From NCBI RefSeq assembly GCF_051020765.1, contig NC_134930.1, positions 1,488,001 through 1,552,000 on the forward strand: DNA of 64,000 bases, read 5' to 3'. Every line of letters begins with the position of its first letter. Within the stretch, counting starts at the first letter, position 1. A program made the translations under genes and the position numbers. Below the pieces are notes generated by a model. It searched no databases. It saw nothing but the letters and a program-made list of their open reading frames with translations, and was not told where the DNA came from. This stretch comes from Lasioglossum baleicum. Taxonomy: Eukaryota; Arthropoda; Insecta; Hymenoptera; Halictidae. Shown piece by piece: positions 31,678 to 42,021 of this stretch.

Positions 31678-33669
31678 TTAAATTAACAATTCTACTGCTT
31701 CAGGATGTAAGGTTTTCGCCTTTTTTTTAACTGACTCGATCCTTAACATTGAAAGCAACGGATCGGAAGTTAACAGTAGTCTGTAAAATATGTCTTTATT
31801 TGTATTTGTTCTTGAATTTTTCCTACTATTTCTGCTCCTAAATTTCTTAAAATCTTTGTGCCGAGTTTCTTGTGCTTCTTCGCTAAGTTGGTCAATTGGT
31901 ACTATGGCATATTTTACAATATCTGCACTATGCATGAGCAATTTGTGTACAGAAGCTGGCATATGGTACCACCCATAATTTTTGACGTAATGTTCCGCTG
32001 TATCTAATGTATACTTTCCTAATTTTTCGTGGTTTATTTTATGTGGGCAGGAAATGACCTGTAAAATCACGTGGAACCTTTTAATCAATTGTACATCAAT
32101 TCCTGTTATTTCCGCCGAGATTTCTGGATTTTGAAAAAACCGTCTAGCGGTATTCCCATCGTTCGACGATCCCCATCCTTGCTTAACATAATCAACGAGT
32201 AGTCCAGTTTTTTCTTTAAATTTTCTTTGAATTTCTTGTTTCCTTTCGTTCTGAATTTTTTTTGTATCCGGTGTGTTAACAATCCATTTTTTAAATGGTA
32301 AATTGTATGAAATATGTAATAAACACTCCATGCACCGAATCCATGCATGAAGCGAGGAAATGCCAAAAGAATAATTGATTTCATTGCACGATTTAGTCTG
32401 TATCAATTTTAAATTATTCATTTCTATTGGTGTTGCATTACAAATATAACATCGCATAGCTGGTGTCGTGTTTGTAATTGCATTACAAATTTTATTATCA
32501 ACCATTGTTAATGCCATGGCGTATTCGACGTAAACGTTGTTTATTTTTTTTCGTTGTAAATTTTGTATCTGGTTGTTTATTTCATTTATTTCTCGCAGTA
32601 TAACATCTTCGGTTTCCTTAACAAATTTAAATTGAATAGGCCGACAAAACCACGGTGAGGACGGTCGAGGATTTTCCCATACGAATTCAGATGTCAATTT
32701 ATTTTGTAACCTTATAGGTACCATGCTAGAAATAAAAATGCTTTCATCGGTTGTATTTTCCGCACCCAATATTTGTTTATAGCGTGGTTGGCCTGAAGCT
32801 CCATCACAACCCCATTTGGACGTTAATATTAATTCGGAATTATTTCTTAATCCTTTGACTGTCTGCAATATTCGCGATGCTGTTTGATCTAATAAACTTT
32901 GTAATTTAATTTTAGCCGATATTTCTGTTATTTCGATTGTGTCTGTAGGGGCATAAGATTTTTCTTTTTCTTTCTGTATTGCAAAATATGAAGGCCATTG
33001 ATTCATATTGCAGATTATTGACTCATTTCTAATTTTAATGTACTGTGATTTTGTTAATTCGGCTGCTATAAAAATGTTTAATGCCTTCTCCGGTGTAAAT
33101 ATCCTTTGTTTTGGCATGCAACTTGTTTTCGATAGTGTTTCCATGTTGCGATAATCCTTATCGTATAAATTTTTAAGTATTTTTGCCTCCTTGTGCATAC
33201 CTTGTTTACGAAAACTTATCCTTGTGGCATAAACTAATTCCTCCAAAGAAAAGTTATCAACTAAGGATTGGGCTTTTCGAATTTTTCCCCTAATACTGCA
33301 TCTGGAGAACAATTTCTTTCCTTTCTGAACATTTTCAACGGATGATTTTATACTCGTAGTTTGAACTGGAATTGTATTACAACTTGTGCTCGGAATTTGT
33401 ACTATTACTCCATTCGGACACCAAATGTCTTTTTCTAGCCACTTCTTATTAGATATTAGGAAACTATTTTCATTATAACTGGATCGGATCCATTTTCGCT
33501 TTAATACTTTTACAAAGTTTTTTAATAATCCACGTAGTGCTGCTGCACTTTCTAAAGATATATCTACCTTCTGGCATATTAGGTTGTACAAAAATGTATG
33601 ATCACCCAGACCTTTTGAGGACTTTCTTAACGTAAAAAATAAATCTTTATTTTTACGTAAATTTTCCAT
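31678..33669 (-). CDS. RAG1/Transib-like DDE transposase, intact
   Basis: An uninterrupted 663-codon gene, close to the usual length of Transib transposases. Landmarks match the RAG1 core: KWGCDGASGQ with a candidate catalytic Asp at about residue 289 (compare the CDGMGD region of RAG1), a second candidate Asp at about 391 in LTMVDNK, a CxxC zinc pair (RCYICNA, 407-410), and near the C-terminus a SEEAQE segment (596-601) with the third acidic residue, followed by a basic KDFKKFRSRNSRKNS stretch that parallels RAG1. The protein would cut and join DNA at the element's ends in the nucleus. No stops or frameshifts are seen. A deletion derivative of the gene lies at 34637-35030. The element's own termini are not certain. 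Other DDE families are less likely. Confidence 0.8.
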   Translation of the reverse strand: MENLRKNKDLFFTLRKSSKGLGDHTFLYNLICQKVDISLESAAALRGLLKNFVKVLKRKWIRSSYNENSFLISNKKWLEKDIWCPNGVIVQIPSTSCNTIPVQTTSIKSSVENVQKGKKLFSRCSIRGKIRKAQSLVDNFSLEELVYATRISFRKQGMHKEAKILKNLYDKDYRNMETLSKTSCMPKQRIFTPEKALNIFIAAELTKSQYIKIRNESIICNMNQWPSYFAIQKEKEKSYAPTDTIEITEISAKIKLQSLLDQTASRILQTVKGLRNNSELILTSKWGCDGASGQPRYKQILGAENTTDESIFISSMVPIRLQNKLTSEFVWENPRPSSPWFCRPIQFKFVKETEDVILREINEINNQIQNLQRKKINNVYVEYAMALTMVDNKICNAITNTTPAMRCYICNATPIEMNNLKLIQTKSCNEINYSFGISSLHAWIRCMECLLHISYNLPFKKWIVNTPDTKKIQNERKQEIQRKFKEKTGLLVDYVKQGWGSSNDGNTARRFFQNPEISAEITGIDVQLIKRFHVILQVISCPHKINHEKLGKYTLDTAEHYVKNYGWYHMPASVHKLLMHSADIVKYAIVPIDQLSEEAQETRHKDFKKFRSRNSRKNSRTNTNKDIFYRLLLTSDPLLSMLRIESVKKKAKTLHPEAVELLI

Positions 33670-33950
33670 TTTTCGTAACTAATATCTAAATGATAAATAC
33701 CCGATGTTAAATGCAGAGAATAACTAATAAGTACGATATAACAAATGCTTAAACGTCATTGTACTTACCAAATTTCCAAATTTCCAAATTTATATATTTA
33801 TGTATATTTATGTATTATGTATATTAATATCACAAATGTGTCAATACTTAATAAACTTAATAACACTTAAATACACTTAATAAACTTAATAATACTTAAA
33901 TACACTTAATAAACTATACATATAATAAACACTTATGGGAGAGTCGTGTA

Positions 33951-34096
33951 GTACCGACCAAAATTATTTATGGCAACGTAGCAACGAAACAAATTACGCA
34001 CAATAGTTATATTCATTTCTTTTCTTAAAGAAAGTATAGCCATCTGACCTGGAAAGTTATAACTAATTTTGGTCGGTTCAGTACGCTGGTCGGTAC
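33951..34096. repeat. Small inverted repeat 5' of the transposase gene
   Basis: GTACCGACCAAAATTA and its near-complement enclose about 110 bp. It separates sequence matching the derivative's 5' flank (to about 33940) from sequence matching its right arm (from about 34112), so it looks like a small insert. Confidence 0.5.
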
Positions 34097-34290
34097 TGTA
34101 CGTTCATTATATTTTTAACAATAAAATTAATAGATTACTTATATTGTTGTTAAAAATTACATACTTGTTTTAGGTAGGTATGAACAATGCAAAGTTATGT
34201 TAATGCAAAAACGTTTTAAACAAAACGTTTTCAAATTGATGTTAACAGGTAAACTTTTGGTCAATTTGTTTAGTAATAATAATAATAATA

Positions 34291-35353
34291 ATTAGAGGAC
34301 CTAACGGCACCTAATCGGATAAGTCAGATCATTTTCATTGGACCTTCCTCTACATATCCCCACAAAAATCATATCCGAACCGATCCGATATTGGAAATTA
34401 TGATTGTTTAAAGTTATCGGGACGTGCCACCTGACGCATAGCAACTCACATATAGTACTTAAATACCATCCAAATATGAATATTTTTGCAACTGCATTGA
34501 AAGTTCGTACCTACGTAAAACAAGTATGTAATTTTTAACAATTAATTAAATAAAAAAAAATTTATTGTTAAAAATATAATGAACGGTAATAATATAACTA
34601 GACTAAGAGTTTCTTAGTTTTTCTTAGTGAGTATCACTAATAAAAAAAATCAAGAAAAAAAAAATAAAAAAAAAATATGTCTTTATTTGTATTTGTTCTT
34701 GAATTTTTCCTACTATTTCTGCTCCTAAATTTCTTAAAATCTTTGTGCCGAGTTTCTTGTGCTTCTTCGCTAAGTTGGCCAATTGGTACTAAGGCATATT
34801 TTACAATATCTGCACTATGCATGAGCATAGTATCGTCTTTGTTATAACAAATGCTTAAACGTCATTGTACTTACCAAATTTCCAAATTTATATATTTATG
34901 TATATTTATGTATTATGTATATTAATATCACAAATGTGTCAATACTTGATAAACTTAATAACGCTTAAATACACTTAATAAACTTAATAATACTTAAATA
35001 CACCTAATAAACTATACATATACTTATTTAAGAAACTCTTAGTCTAGTTATATTATTACCGTTCATTATATTTTTAACAATAATTTTTTTTTATTTTAAT
35101 TAATTGTTAAAAATTACATACTTGTTTTAGGTAGGTACGAACTTTCAATGCAATTGCAAAAATATTCATATTTGGATGGTATTTAAGTACTATATGTGAG
35201 TTGCTATGCGTCAGGTGGCACGTCCCGATAACTTTAAACAATCATAACTTCCAATATCGGATCGGTTCGGATATGATTTTTGTGGGGATATGTAGAGGAA
35301 GGTCCAATGAAAATGATCTGACTTATCCGATTAGGTTCCGTTAGGTTCCCTAA
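34291..35353. mobile_element. ~1.06-kb long-palindrome element containing a transposase fragment
   Basis: Arms of roughly 330 bp (34291-34620 and 35030-35353) are inverted copies, each containing TTTTTGTGGGGATATG or its complement. Between them lies a piece of the RAG1-like gene joined to the gene's upstream region. It is a non-autonomous, internally deleted relative of the element at 31.5-34.2 kb. Confidence 0.75.
34637..35030 (-). pseudogene. Deleted copy of the RAG1-like transposase gene
   Basis: Bases 34637-34828 match the C-terminal codons at about 31786-31977 with only scattered differences, including the HSADIVKYA and SEEAQE segments. Bases 34845-35030 match the upstream region at about 33735-33925. 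Roughly 1.75 kb of coding sequence is missing between the two pieces. No function is possible. Confidence 0.85.
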
Positions 35354-35750
35354 AAGATACACCTTGCAAATTCTAAGAAAGTATATAGATTTTATTCATT
35401 TCATTAAATATTAATTGTTAATAGATTGCGAGCAACCATCCTCAACTAACAGCGTTAATTGTTACCGCAAAGGACTGTTTTTCATTTACACAAAAGACCC
35501 AGAAGAAATATTAAATAGGGTAATCAGGAGACCTCGATGAAAAGAAGCAATTTTTCGCTGAAAAATACTGCATCCCAAATGTCTATCTTTGTCAATTTAT
35601 ATTAACTACAGTTTTTGTGAACGAACATTAATATTTTCCGCTTCGATGTTGATGGACATTTAGGAAGCAATACGAATTTATTAGAAATCGATATGAGAAA
35701 GTCGACTCTTTCGTGAAATGTCACTAAATTTCTCGATCCAGCCCACTGTG
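35354..35750. mobile_element. Right end of a CACTGTG-terminated element
   Basis: The stretch ends GCCCACTGTG at 35750 and its last 220 bases resemble, with divergence, the end of the complete element at 10898-12339. The flank starts CGACGG. The site at 49852 reads straight through CGACGG without the element, which places the boundary and suggests a 5-bp CGACG target. The left partner was not found. It could be the end of the transposon that carries the RAG1-like gene, but that is not shown. Confidence 0.6.
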
Positions 35751-35860
35751 CGACGGTTCAAGATTCGAATCGTGGAGATTTGCCGGTGATGGGCGCTGAC
35801 GAACACACCGTAGCCTCGCGCTACGGTTACGCGTGATCGCTACGCGACTCTAAACACGCT
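35751..35860. repeat. ~105-bp segment also present at 49852-49955
   Basis: Both copies share GATTCGAATCGTGGAGATTTG and the palindromic CGTAGCCTCRCGCTACG with a few substitutions. No gene. Confidence 0.75.
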
Positions 35861-35934
35861 TGAAAAAGAGCAGAGCGAACGGAGCTCGACGGTTGGCGTA
35901 ACTACCGGCAAATTCACAATTCAAATCTTGAACA

Positions 35935-36165
35935 TACATATATGTATAATAAGCTATTTTGCATAATCAGTAATACATAGCTTATACAACGTTCTGTACT
36001 TTTTTTATAGAAGAATTTCTCGCATGAAATATCGAAAGTGTAAAGTATTTTGAAATTACTGTAATTTCACGAACGTTCTGTGTATCTGTCAAGTATTTTT
36101 CCTGTCACGACATCAATGTTTTTAAACAAGCAGTCATTAGTATACATATATGTATAAAAAGCGAT
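35935..36165. repeat. ~220-bp segment also present at 48546-48756
   Basis: The two copies are nearly identical (for example CACGAACGTTCTGTGTATCTG). The copy at 48.5 kb is bracketed by two mariner-like elements whereas this one is not. No coding potential is seen. Confidence 0.8.
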
Positions 36166-36300
36166 AATAAAAATGTTTCTGAAATATACCTTAGTTTTTT
36201 CGTTGGATTTACTTCATACTGCGTTTCATTTTAGTAAGACTACGTTCCAGTTGCCTAAAAATAAAACGCCCTTACGTAATGGAGAACAAATATAATATAA

Positions 36301-36516
36301 TTAGATATTAATTAAATAGGAGAAAACGTACAGTATAAGGTCATTAGCTGTGTTATTGCAGTTTTTCGGATCGCAGCCACAATTATAACAGGCTACTCGC
36401 ATTTTCCGACATGAGCATTTACGATTTTCACAGGTTACTCTGCAATTACATTTTTGTTGTCCATCCGGTAATCGTTTTGGGGTTGATCCGTTAGATGAAT
36501 TAGTCTTTGGTGTATT
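36301..36516 (-). CDS. Cysteine-rich CXC-like exon (gene not identified)
   Basis: Minus-strand codons from 36516 to a TAA at 36303-36301 form a 71-residue open stretch. Its core has nine cysteines in 33 residues with spacing C-x-C-x3-C-x4-C-x-C-x6-C-x2-C-x-C-x4-C, the count and style of the CXC domain that holds a three-zinc cluster in MSL2. It starts directly after TTTAG, a plausible splice acceptor. An ORF upstream on the same strand (36803-36564) ends in a GTAAAG donor-like site at 36586-36581, but joining these two sites gives a stop, so the gene structure is unresolved. It may be a host exon or part of an element. Confidence 0.5.
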   Translation of the reverse strand, partial: NTPKTNSSNGSTPKRLPDGQQKCNCRVTCENRKCSCRKMRVACYNCGCDPKNCNNTANDLILYVFSYLINI

Positions 36517-36563
36517 CTAAACGTAAGTCGGGTATTAAAATAAATAAAAGAAAGACTAAAAAG

Positions 36564-36803
36564 CTAAAAGAAATACATTTCTTTACAATGTTCTAACTGT
36601 TCTTTCAATTTTCTATTCCCTCCTCGAGCCGTCCCATCGTCCGGACCCTCCTGTCCATCTTTGGAAGATGGTGCAGGAGATGCGGTAGGTTCACCTTCCA
36701 CGTCACGCAGGTGCTCTGCGCTCCAGTGTTGGATCTTGTTACACCATGTATACAGTAATTCTTCGATCGAAGTCCCAACACCTGTGTTTTGAACGGATTT
36801 CAA
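36564..36803 (-). CDS. Small hypothetical ORF upstream of the CXC exon
   Basis: A 79-codon frame starting MKSVQNTGVGTSIEELLY has an acidic, Pro/Ser-rich middle (PTASPAPSSKDGQ) and a Lys-rich end. Its composition looks protein-like, but I recognise no domain. Part of its start overlaps the inverted repeat at 36751-36775. It might be an exon preceding the CXC exon. Confidence 0.25.
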   Translation of the reverse strand: MKSVQNTGVGTSIEELLYTWCNKIQHWSAEHLRDVEGEPTASPAPSSKDGQEGPDDGTARGGNRKLKEQLEHCKEMYFF

Positions 36804-37494
36804 TAGTGTAGGGAGGCTATTTTTTTATGACTACGTCTACCGCGCCGACCGCGCCGAGACTTCAATCGACGAGCCGAACATAGAGAAGGACAGAATGAAA
36901 TAGGATCACTTGGTCGAAGCGAGTCGCCGTCGCCGGCACAGTTTAAAGGCCCGTGCGTCATGACAGTGAAACAGCAAAATCTTAGCTTCTTTATTTTTCA
37001 TTGTTTCTTTATGGAACTCTCACCAACATATTCGTGGCATTTCTCTGATTAAAATTATACCAAACACGATATAATTTGGCGAATATTTAATTTCGGCCAA
37101 CGATGAAAGTTTTGAACGCAACGAAAAAGAGCGTATAGGAAAGAAAGAGACGCGAACAGTCGACGTCGCCGGCACAGTTCAAAGGCCCGCGTTGTCGCCG
37201 TTCTTCCTTGCTTCCGAAACTTTCACCGTCGATTAAACCACTAAATACAGTTGAAATTATATCGTGTTTGGTATCATTTTAATAAGAGAAACGCCCGGAA
37301 TAAGCTATTAAAGTCCCATGTTAATGAAAATTAAGAAGTTTGAGAATTCGATTCACTCGAGTCAATGTTGTGGTGTTCACACCGATATACCTGAGCCGAG
37401 ATCAATCATCGTTGCGTTGGCCGGCAGTGGAGTGAGTCGGCACTGGACTTCAATCGTACAGGCGACCCAGGACTTCGATCGAAGAATTACTGTA
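36751..37494. repeat. Inverted repeat pair bracketing ~690 bp
   Basis: A 25-bp sequence at 36751-36775 recurs inverted at 37470-37494 without mismatch. Inside, two direct copies of CGTCGCCGGCACAGTT (near 36930 and 37165) and inverted copies of an AATTATATCGTGTTTGGT block (near 37060 and 37256) occur. It may be a decayed foldback element. Confidence 0.55.
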
Positions 37495-37579
37495 TAGCAC
37501 TTTGCCCACAAGAGCCGTCTGATAGGCGATTTAATCTCGGAACAAGGCAGACTTATCTGATGCCGGGTTTATAATTATA

Positions 37580-37849
37580 TCTGTGGTTGTCAGGAAGAAA
37601 ACCGCATGTCACATACTTTCACTTTCGAGATATGTATTGCCATTTAAAGTTTTCATCACTAATGCTTCGACCTATACATATATCCTATGGGATATCGGTT
37701 AAATTGCATTATGTTTTTGAGCCTTTCAAATTTATTTTCAAGACATTTTTTCTGGTAAATACGTAAATCCTATACTGTAAAGTTCAATTAATGCATAAAC
37801 TCGAATTTTTGAAATTGTGACATGTGGCGTTTTTCCTGACAACCACAGA
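37580..37849. mobile_element. 270-bp MITE, TA-flanked
   Basis: Starts TCTGTGGTTGTCAGG and ends in its complement, with imperfect inversion over about 45 bp, and is flanked by TA. No coding region. Confidence 0.65.
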
Positions 37850-37998
37850 TATATGGTCCAAGGTTGGGATGTTGCACAGGTTTCACGCGCATGCGCAACG
37901 AAATGCATGAACGTGTGTACGTAAAGTTTGTGAGGAAAGTAGGGGGGAACTATATTACGAGCAGGAAAGTGTGCAGGAAGAGAGTTTAGTAGTTTATA

Positions 37999-38353
37999 CA
38001 GGGTGTCCCACAATTCCTGAACATCCCGGAAATGGGAGGTTCCTGAGACCATTTGAAGCGATATTTTCCTTTGCAAAAATGTTAACCGCGGATTTGTTTA
38101 GGAGTTATTAACGAAAAACACGAACCAATCAGAGCGCGACATAGACGCGAGTTGGCACAGTCGGCCAATCGACAGTTGGCGCGCCGGTCGACTGTGCTAA
38201 CTCGCGTCTAGGTCGCGCTCTGATTGGTCCGAGTTTTTCGTTAATAACTCCTAAACAAATCCGCGGTTAACATTTTTGCAAAGGAAAATATAGCTTCAAA
38301 TGGTCTCAGGAATCTCCCATTTCCGGGATGTTCAGGAATTTTGGGACACCCTG
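37999..38353. mobile_element. 355-bp palindromic MITE, CAGGGTGTCCC family
   Basis: The element is an almost complete palindrome with CAGGGTGTCCC ends and TA flanks (37997-37998 and 38354-38355). Its subterminal block (CCAATCAGAGCGCGAC) is shared with the ends of the large palindromic elements, so the same transposase probably mobilised both. Confidence 0.85.
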
Positions 38354-38651
38354 TATATTATATGTACATGGTACATACTATAATACATACACAATAATTT
38401 CAATATAACATACCCATGATAAACATGCATATTTGAAAATCGTAAAAAAAATTTTGCGAAAATATGCGGTGTGACCAAGGTACCCCATTTTAGCCCAACT
38501 TTGTACTTTACTGACGCTAAAGTCGTCGCGCATGCGTGTGAAACCCTTGCAATATCCCAACACTGCTCCAGACACGAGTAGAGTACCTTCATAGGATGGG
38601 GCTGAAGCCGATCGCGCAGTTTATTAACTACAGTTGTAGTTAATTATATTA
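38354..38651. other. AT-rich flank; end of a repeat seen intact at 42099-42250
   Basis: No credible gene. Bases 38614-38651, 39722-39771 and 40432-40495 together match the continuous sequence at about 42104-42250, so two elements have split this copy. Confidence 0.7.
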
Positions 38652-39721
38652 CACTGTACAACAAATTTCAACTTTTTTTATGATTTCAATATACTGTTGG
38701 GTCCTTCTTATAGAGTTTTTTGCGCTGATTCCGAATCTGTCCTTAATTTTTCTCCTATACGCACAGTTTTTGAAAAACATGGCTTTGAAAAAAAAACATA
38801 TTTTTCAACTTTAAACAAATATTGTGATATTATTATAAAAGATATTGAATTGTTCTTTACAGCAAAAGATTCTGAGGACTTTCCCGAATACAGTGATATC
38901 CAATATTAATACGTTATGATTGTTTAAACATGTTTAAACAATGATTAAAGACGGAGAGACACCACTTTTGCACCAATTTTTGAGGATATTTTTCAACTTA
39001 TCTCAAAAAATAAGGGTCTAGCGGAAAATCGAAGTATACCACGCGATAGAGCAGACTTTTATCTTGAGAAATCACCCTTTCAAGTTTGCTACGTCGACGT
39101 TTTTTTCGAACCAGAAAGCAAAATATCTTCGCCCGACATGAGTTGTCACCAGTGGCGCTCACCACCAGAACGGTCGTTTGCCGCTCCGTATCCCGTCGCT
39201 GCGCCGCGCCGTATCCCATCCCGAGCGCCACTGACGGAAATTCATGTCGGGCGAAGATATTTTGCTTTCTGGTTCGAAAAAAACGTCGACGTAGCAAACT
39301 TGAAAGGGTGATTTCTCAAGATAAAAGTCTGCTCTATCGCGTGGTATACTTCGATTTTCCGCTAGACCCTTATTTTTTGAGATAAGTTGAAAAATATCCT
39401 CAAAAATTGGTGCAAAAGTGGTGTCTCTCCGTCTTTAATCATTGTTTAAACATGTTTAAACAATCATAACGTATTAATATTGGATATCACTGTATTCGGG
39501 AAAGTCCTCAGAATCTTTTGCTGTAAAGAACAATTCAATATCTTTTATAATAACATCACAATATTTGTTTAAAGTTGAAAAATATGTTTTTTTTCCAAAG
39601 CCATGTTTTTCAAAAACTGTGCGTATAGGAGAAAAATTAAGGACAGACTCGGAATCAGCGCAAAAAACTCTATAAGAAGGACCCAATAGTATATTGAAAA
39701 CAAATTTGGTGTTGGACAGTG
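38652..39721. mobile_element. 1070-bp palindromic element, sister of 22219-23283
   Basis: The same family as at 22.2 kb: near-perfect inverted halves, CACTGTNCAAC ends and TTA on both sides (38649-38651 and 39722-39724). The unoccupied paralogue near 42135 has a single TTA, which confirms the boundaries. Each arm holds a frame of up to 84 codons containing TYFSTLNKYCD and FTAKDSEDFPEYSDIQY, which is probably a captured or vestigial coding piece. Confidence 0.88.
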
Positions 39722-39771
39722 TTATCAAAGGGGTATTACTTTACTACACTATTTAATGCTTAATATTATTA

Positions 39772-40431
39772 AAGTCTGTCTCATGAGAGAAGGGACTTGG
39801 GTAACGACCAGTTTGTGTCGTTCGCTGCGCAGGTTCGCCCTGATTGGTAGTACTCCCAATGCACAACGCATGCGCGCAGTGGCACTGAAGCGACGCCACG
39901 CGCCACAGCGCTGCAGACTGCCTCATTCGCGTTCTACCGGGTGTACTCAGGTGTACTGCATTACGCACGCTTCCACAGTTTTCTTTGTCTTGTCTTTGCA
40001 CAGTGTTTTTGAAGTGTCAAAATTATGTAGATACAATATATTAACACACATCTACAAAAAATGTACAAATTATATATAAAATTAAATAAAATATATTAAG
40101 TCTTTACATAATTCAATCATATTCTTTGTGTGTAAATCGTAATTTGTACATTTTTTGTAGGTATGTGTTATTATATTAACACTTATCTACAAAAAATGTA
40201 CAAATTATACAAATAAATTAAGTATATCATTTATTACGCGTGCAAATAGTCCCGATTTCCCATTCCGAATCATTTCATGCTAACCCGTTTCACTCCGGTA
40301 CACCGTGTACATGAATACTCGCGTCGAGTAGAGTGGGGAGTGGGTAGTGGAGTGGGAGCTCGGAGGTTCGCAGCAAGCCGCTGCCTCAGTCGAGCTGCGC
40401 GAAACGAGTCCCTTCTCTCATGAGACAGAGT
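39772..40431. mobile_element. 660-bp element with AGTCTGTCTCATGAG-type ends
   Basis: Terminal inverted repeats of about 25 bp contain CTCATGAGAGAAGGGACT. The unoccupied site near 42185 has one TTA where this copy has TTA on each side. The interior is GC-rich and non-coding. Confidence 0.75.
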
Positions 40432-40504
40432 TTACATTTGTGTAGGTACTACTGATGCTAAACATGTTATAATTTTAGCGGTTAGACATAGACTAACTTA
40501 AAGG

Positions 40505-41126
40505 GGCCGGCGCGGCCATGCGAGAGTGTGTGGGCACACGCATACATCGCTAAATTCGCATACATATACGTATACATATGCAATTACAAGGTTTACGAAA
40601 TGACAAAATTACGCTTCAGCATTGCAATGAGTAGTTCAGAAGTGGTCAATTATGATTCCTAAAAGTCAGATACATTAGGCTACGGTGCCCAAAATGCATA
40701 TTTTTACGTTATAGAGGAATAATTTGTAATATTCGACAGAAACACCGCCTGTCACAAATAACAATACCTCGAGGTTTCGAAATTTTGCACTAGTAGCATG
40801 ACTGTCTCGTTCCTAAGTTGCACGTTACAAATGTTCCAATAGAATACGGCTGATAATGCAGGTCGTACGTTATACCCTTGGTATATACAGGCGGTGTCTC
40901 TGCCGAATATTACAAATTATTCCTCTATGACGTAAAAATATGCATTTTGGGCACCGTAGCCTAATGTATCTGACTTTTAAGAATCGTAATTGAGCACTTC
41001 TGAACTACTCATTGCAATGCTGAAACGTAATTTTGTCATTTCGTAAACCTTGTAATTGCATATACGTATATGCGAATTTAGCGATGTGTGCGTGTGCCCA
41101 CAAACTCTCGCACGGTCGCGCCGGCC
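40505..41126. mobile_element. 622-bp palindromic element with GGCCGGCGCG ends
   Basis: Two arms of about 235 bp are inverted copies with few differences and contain GGTGCCCAAAATGCAT or its complement. The centre near 40750-40880 is unique. No clear target duplication and no coding region. Confidence 0.75.
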
Positions 41127-41256
41127 TCCATCGAAAAGAGCCTCATAAGAAAGGGCGCAAGAGGGCGCATTGGCTCTATAAATATCCAACAAACCTCCCT
41201 TCAATGTGTACTCTTGAATTAAATATGATCGACCTAATTTTTCTTTTTATTCAACC

Positions 41257-42021
41257 CTAGTCCCTCCGTATTACACCTATATCATGTAATATCATATTTA
41301 TTTGTATACATAATTCTTTATATTCTCTCACCTGAGTATTCGGACTTGACATGAATTTGTTTGGAGTTTTGCTGCACGATGCGACCATTGTATCAGATTC
41401 ATCCCACAATTTTTCCTTTTTTGCATTATTTTCTTCTAAAGTTTTCACCTTCAGTGACTCCATCCATCTTCCAGGATTGGCGCTCGTCTCTATTCTACAA
41501 CGAAGGTTCTTGAATCTTTCCGGTAGGCTACATGATAACATATTTGCAAGTACATCCGAATGAATTTTCATATCCATAGCTGCTAATTCGTCTGCAGCGT
41601 CGAAAAACTTTTTGATGTGCTCATCGACATCTTGTTTCTCTTTCATACATTGCAACAACTGTTTTACCAACGTGGATGTTCTCGTCGGCTCTTTCGATGC
41701 AAAAATGGCTTCCAATCTGTTCCATACCTCTCGCGAAGTTTTACAGTGTTTTACCTGTTTTAATTCTGCATCGCTTATACGCAAAATTATTTCGGATTTA
41801 GCCTTTTTATCTTCTCTTATCCATTTTTGTATTGAATCATCTATAGCTGCTCTTGTAGCATCATCGGTTCCTACGTACAACTCAGGTTTTAATTTTTCTC
41901 CGCTAACATATTGCCATAATTCTCCCTTCGTCGTTAGTAGGGCTTCCATTTTCATTTTCCATATCACATAATTATACCTCGTTAGTAATCCGATCCCTGC
42001 CGAATTTGTGATGTTCGCCAT
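41257..42021 (-). pseudogene. gag: Copia-type Gag fragment
   Basis: The frame starts MANITNSAGIGLLTRYNYVIW, the form of the short N-terminal domain of Ty1/copia polyproteins. It is followed by a capsid-like (UBN2) region with KARSEII-like and ASKEPTRTSTLVKQLL segments. After about 210 residues the sequence loses similarity to the family and stops; there is no zinc knuckle, protease, integrase or RT behind it. It would make a truncated RNA-packaging protein at best. A minus-strand purine-rich stretch and a TGTTGGATATTTATAG start near 41191 could be the downstream LTR. Confidence 0.75.

Noticed and set aside
31786..31978. Plus-strand 62-codon ORF
   Set aside because: It is antisense to the C-terminal part of the RAG1-like gene.
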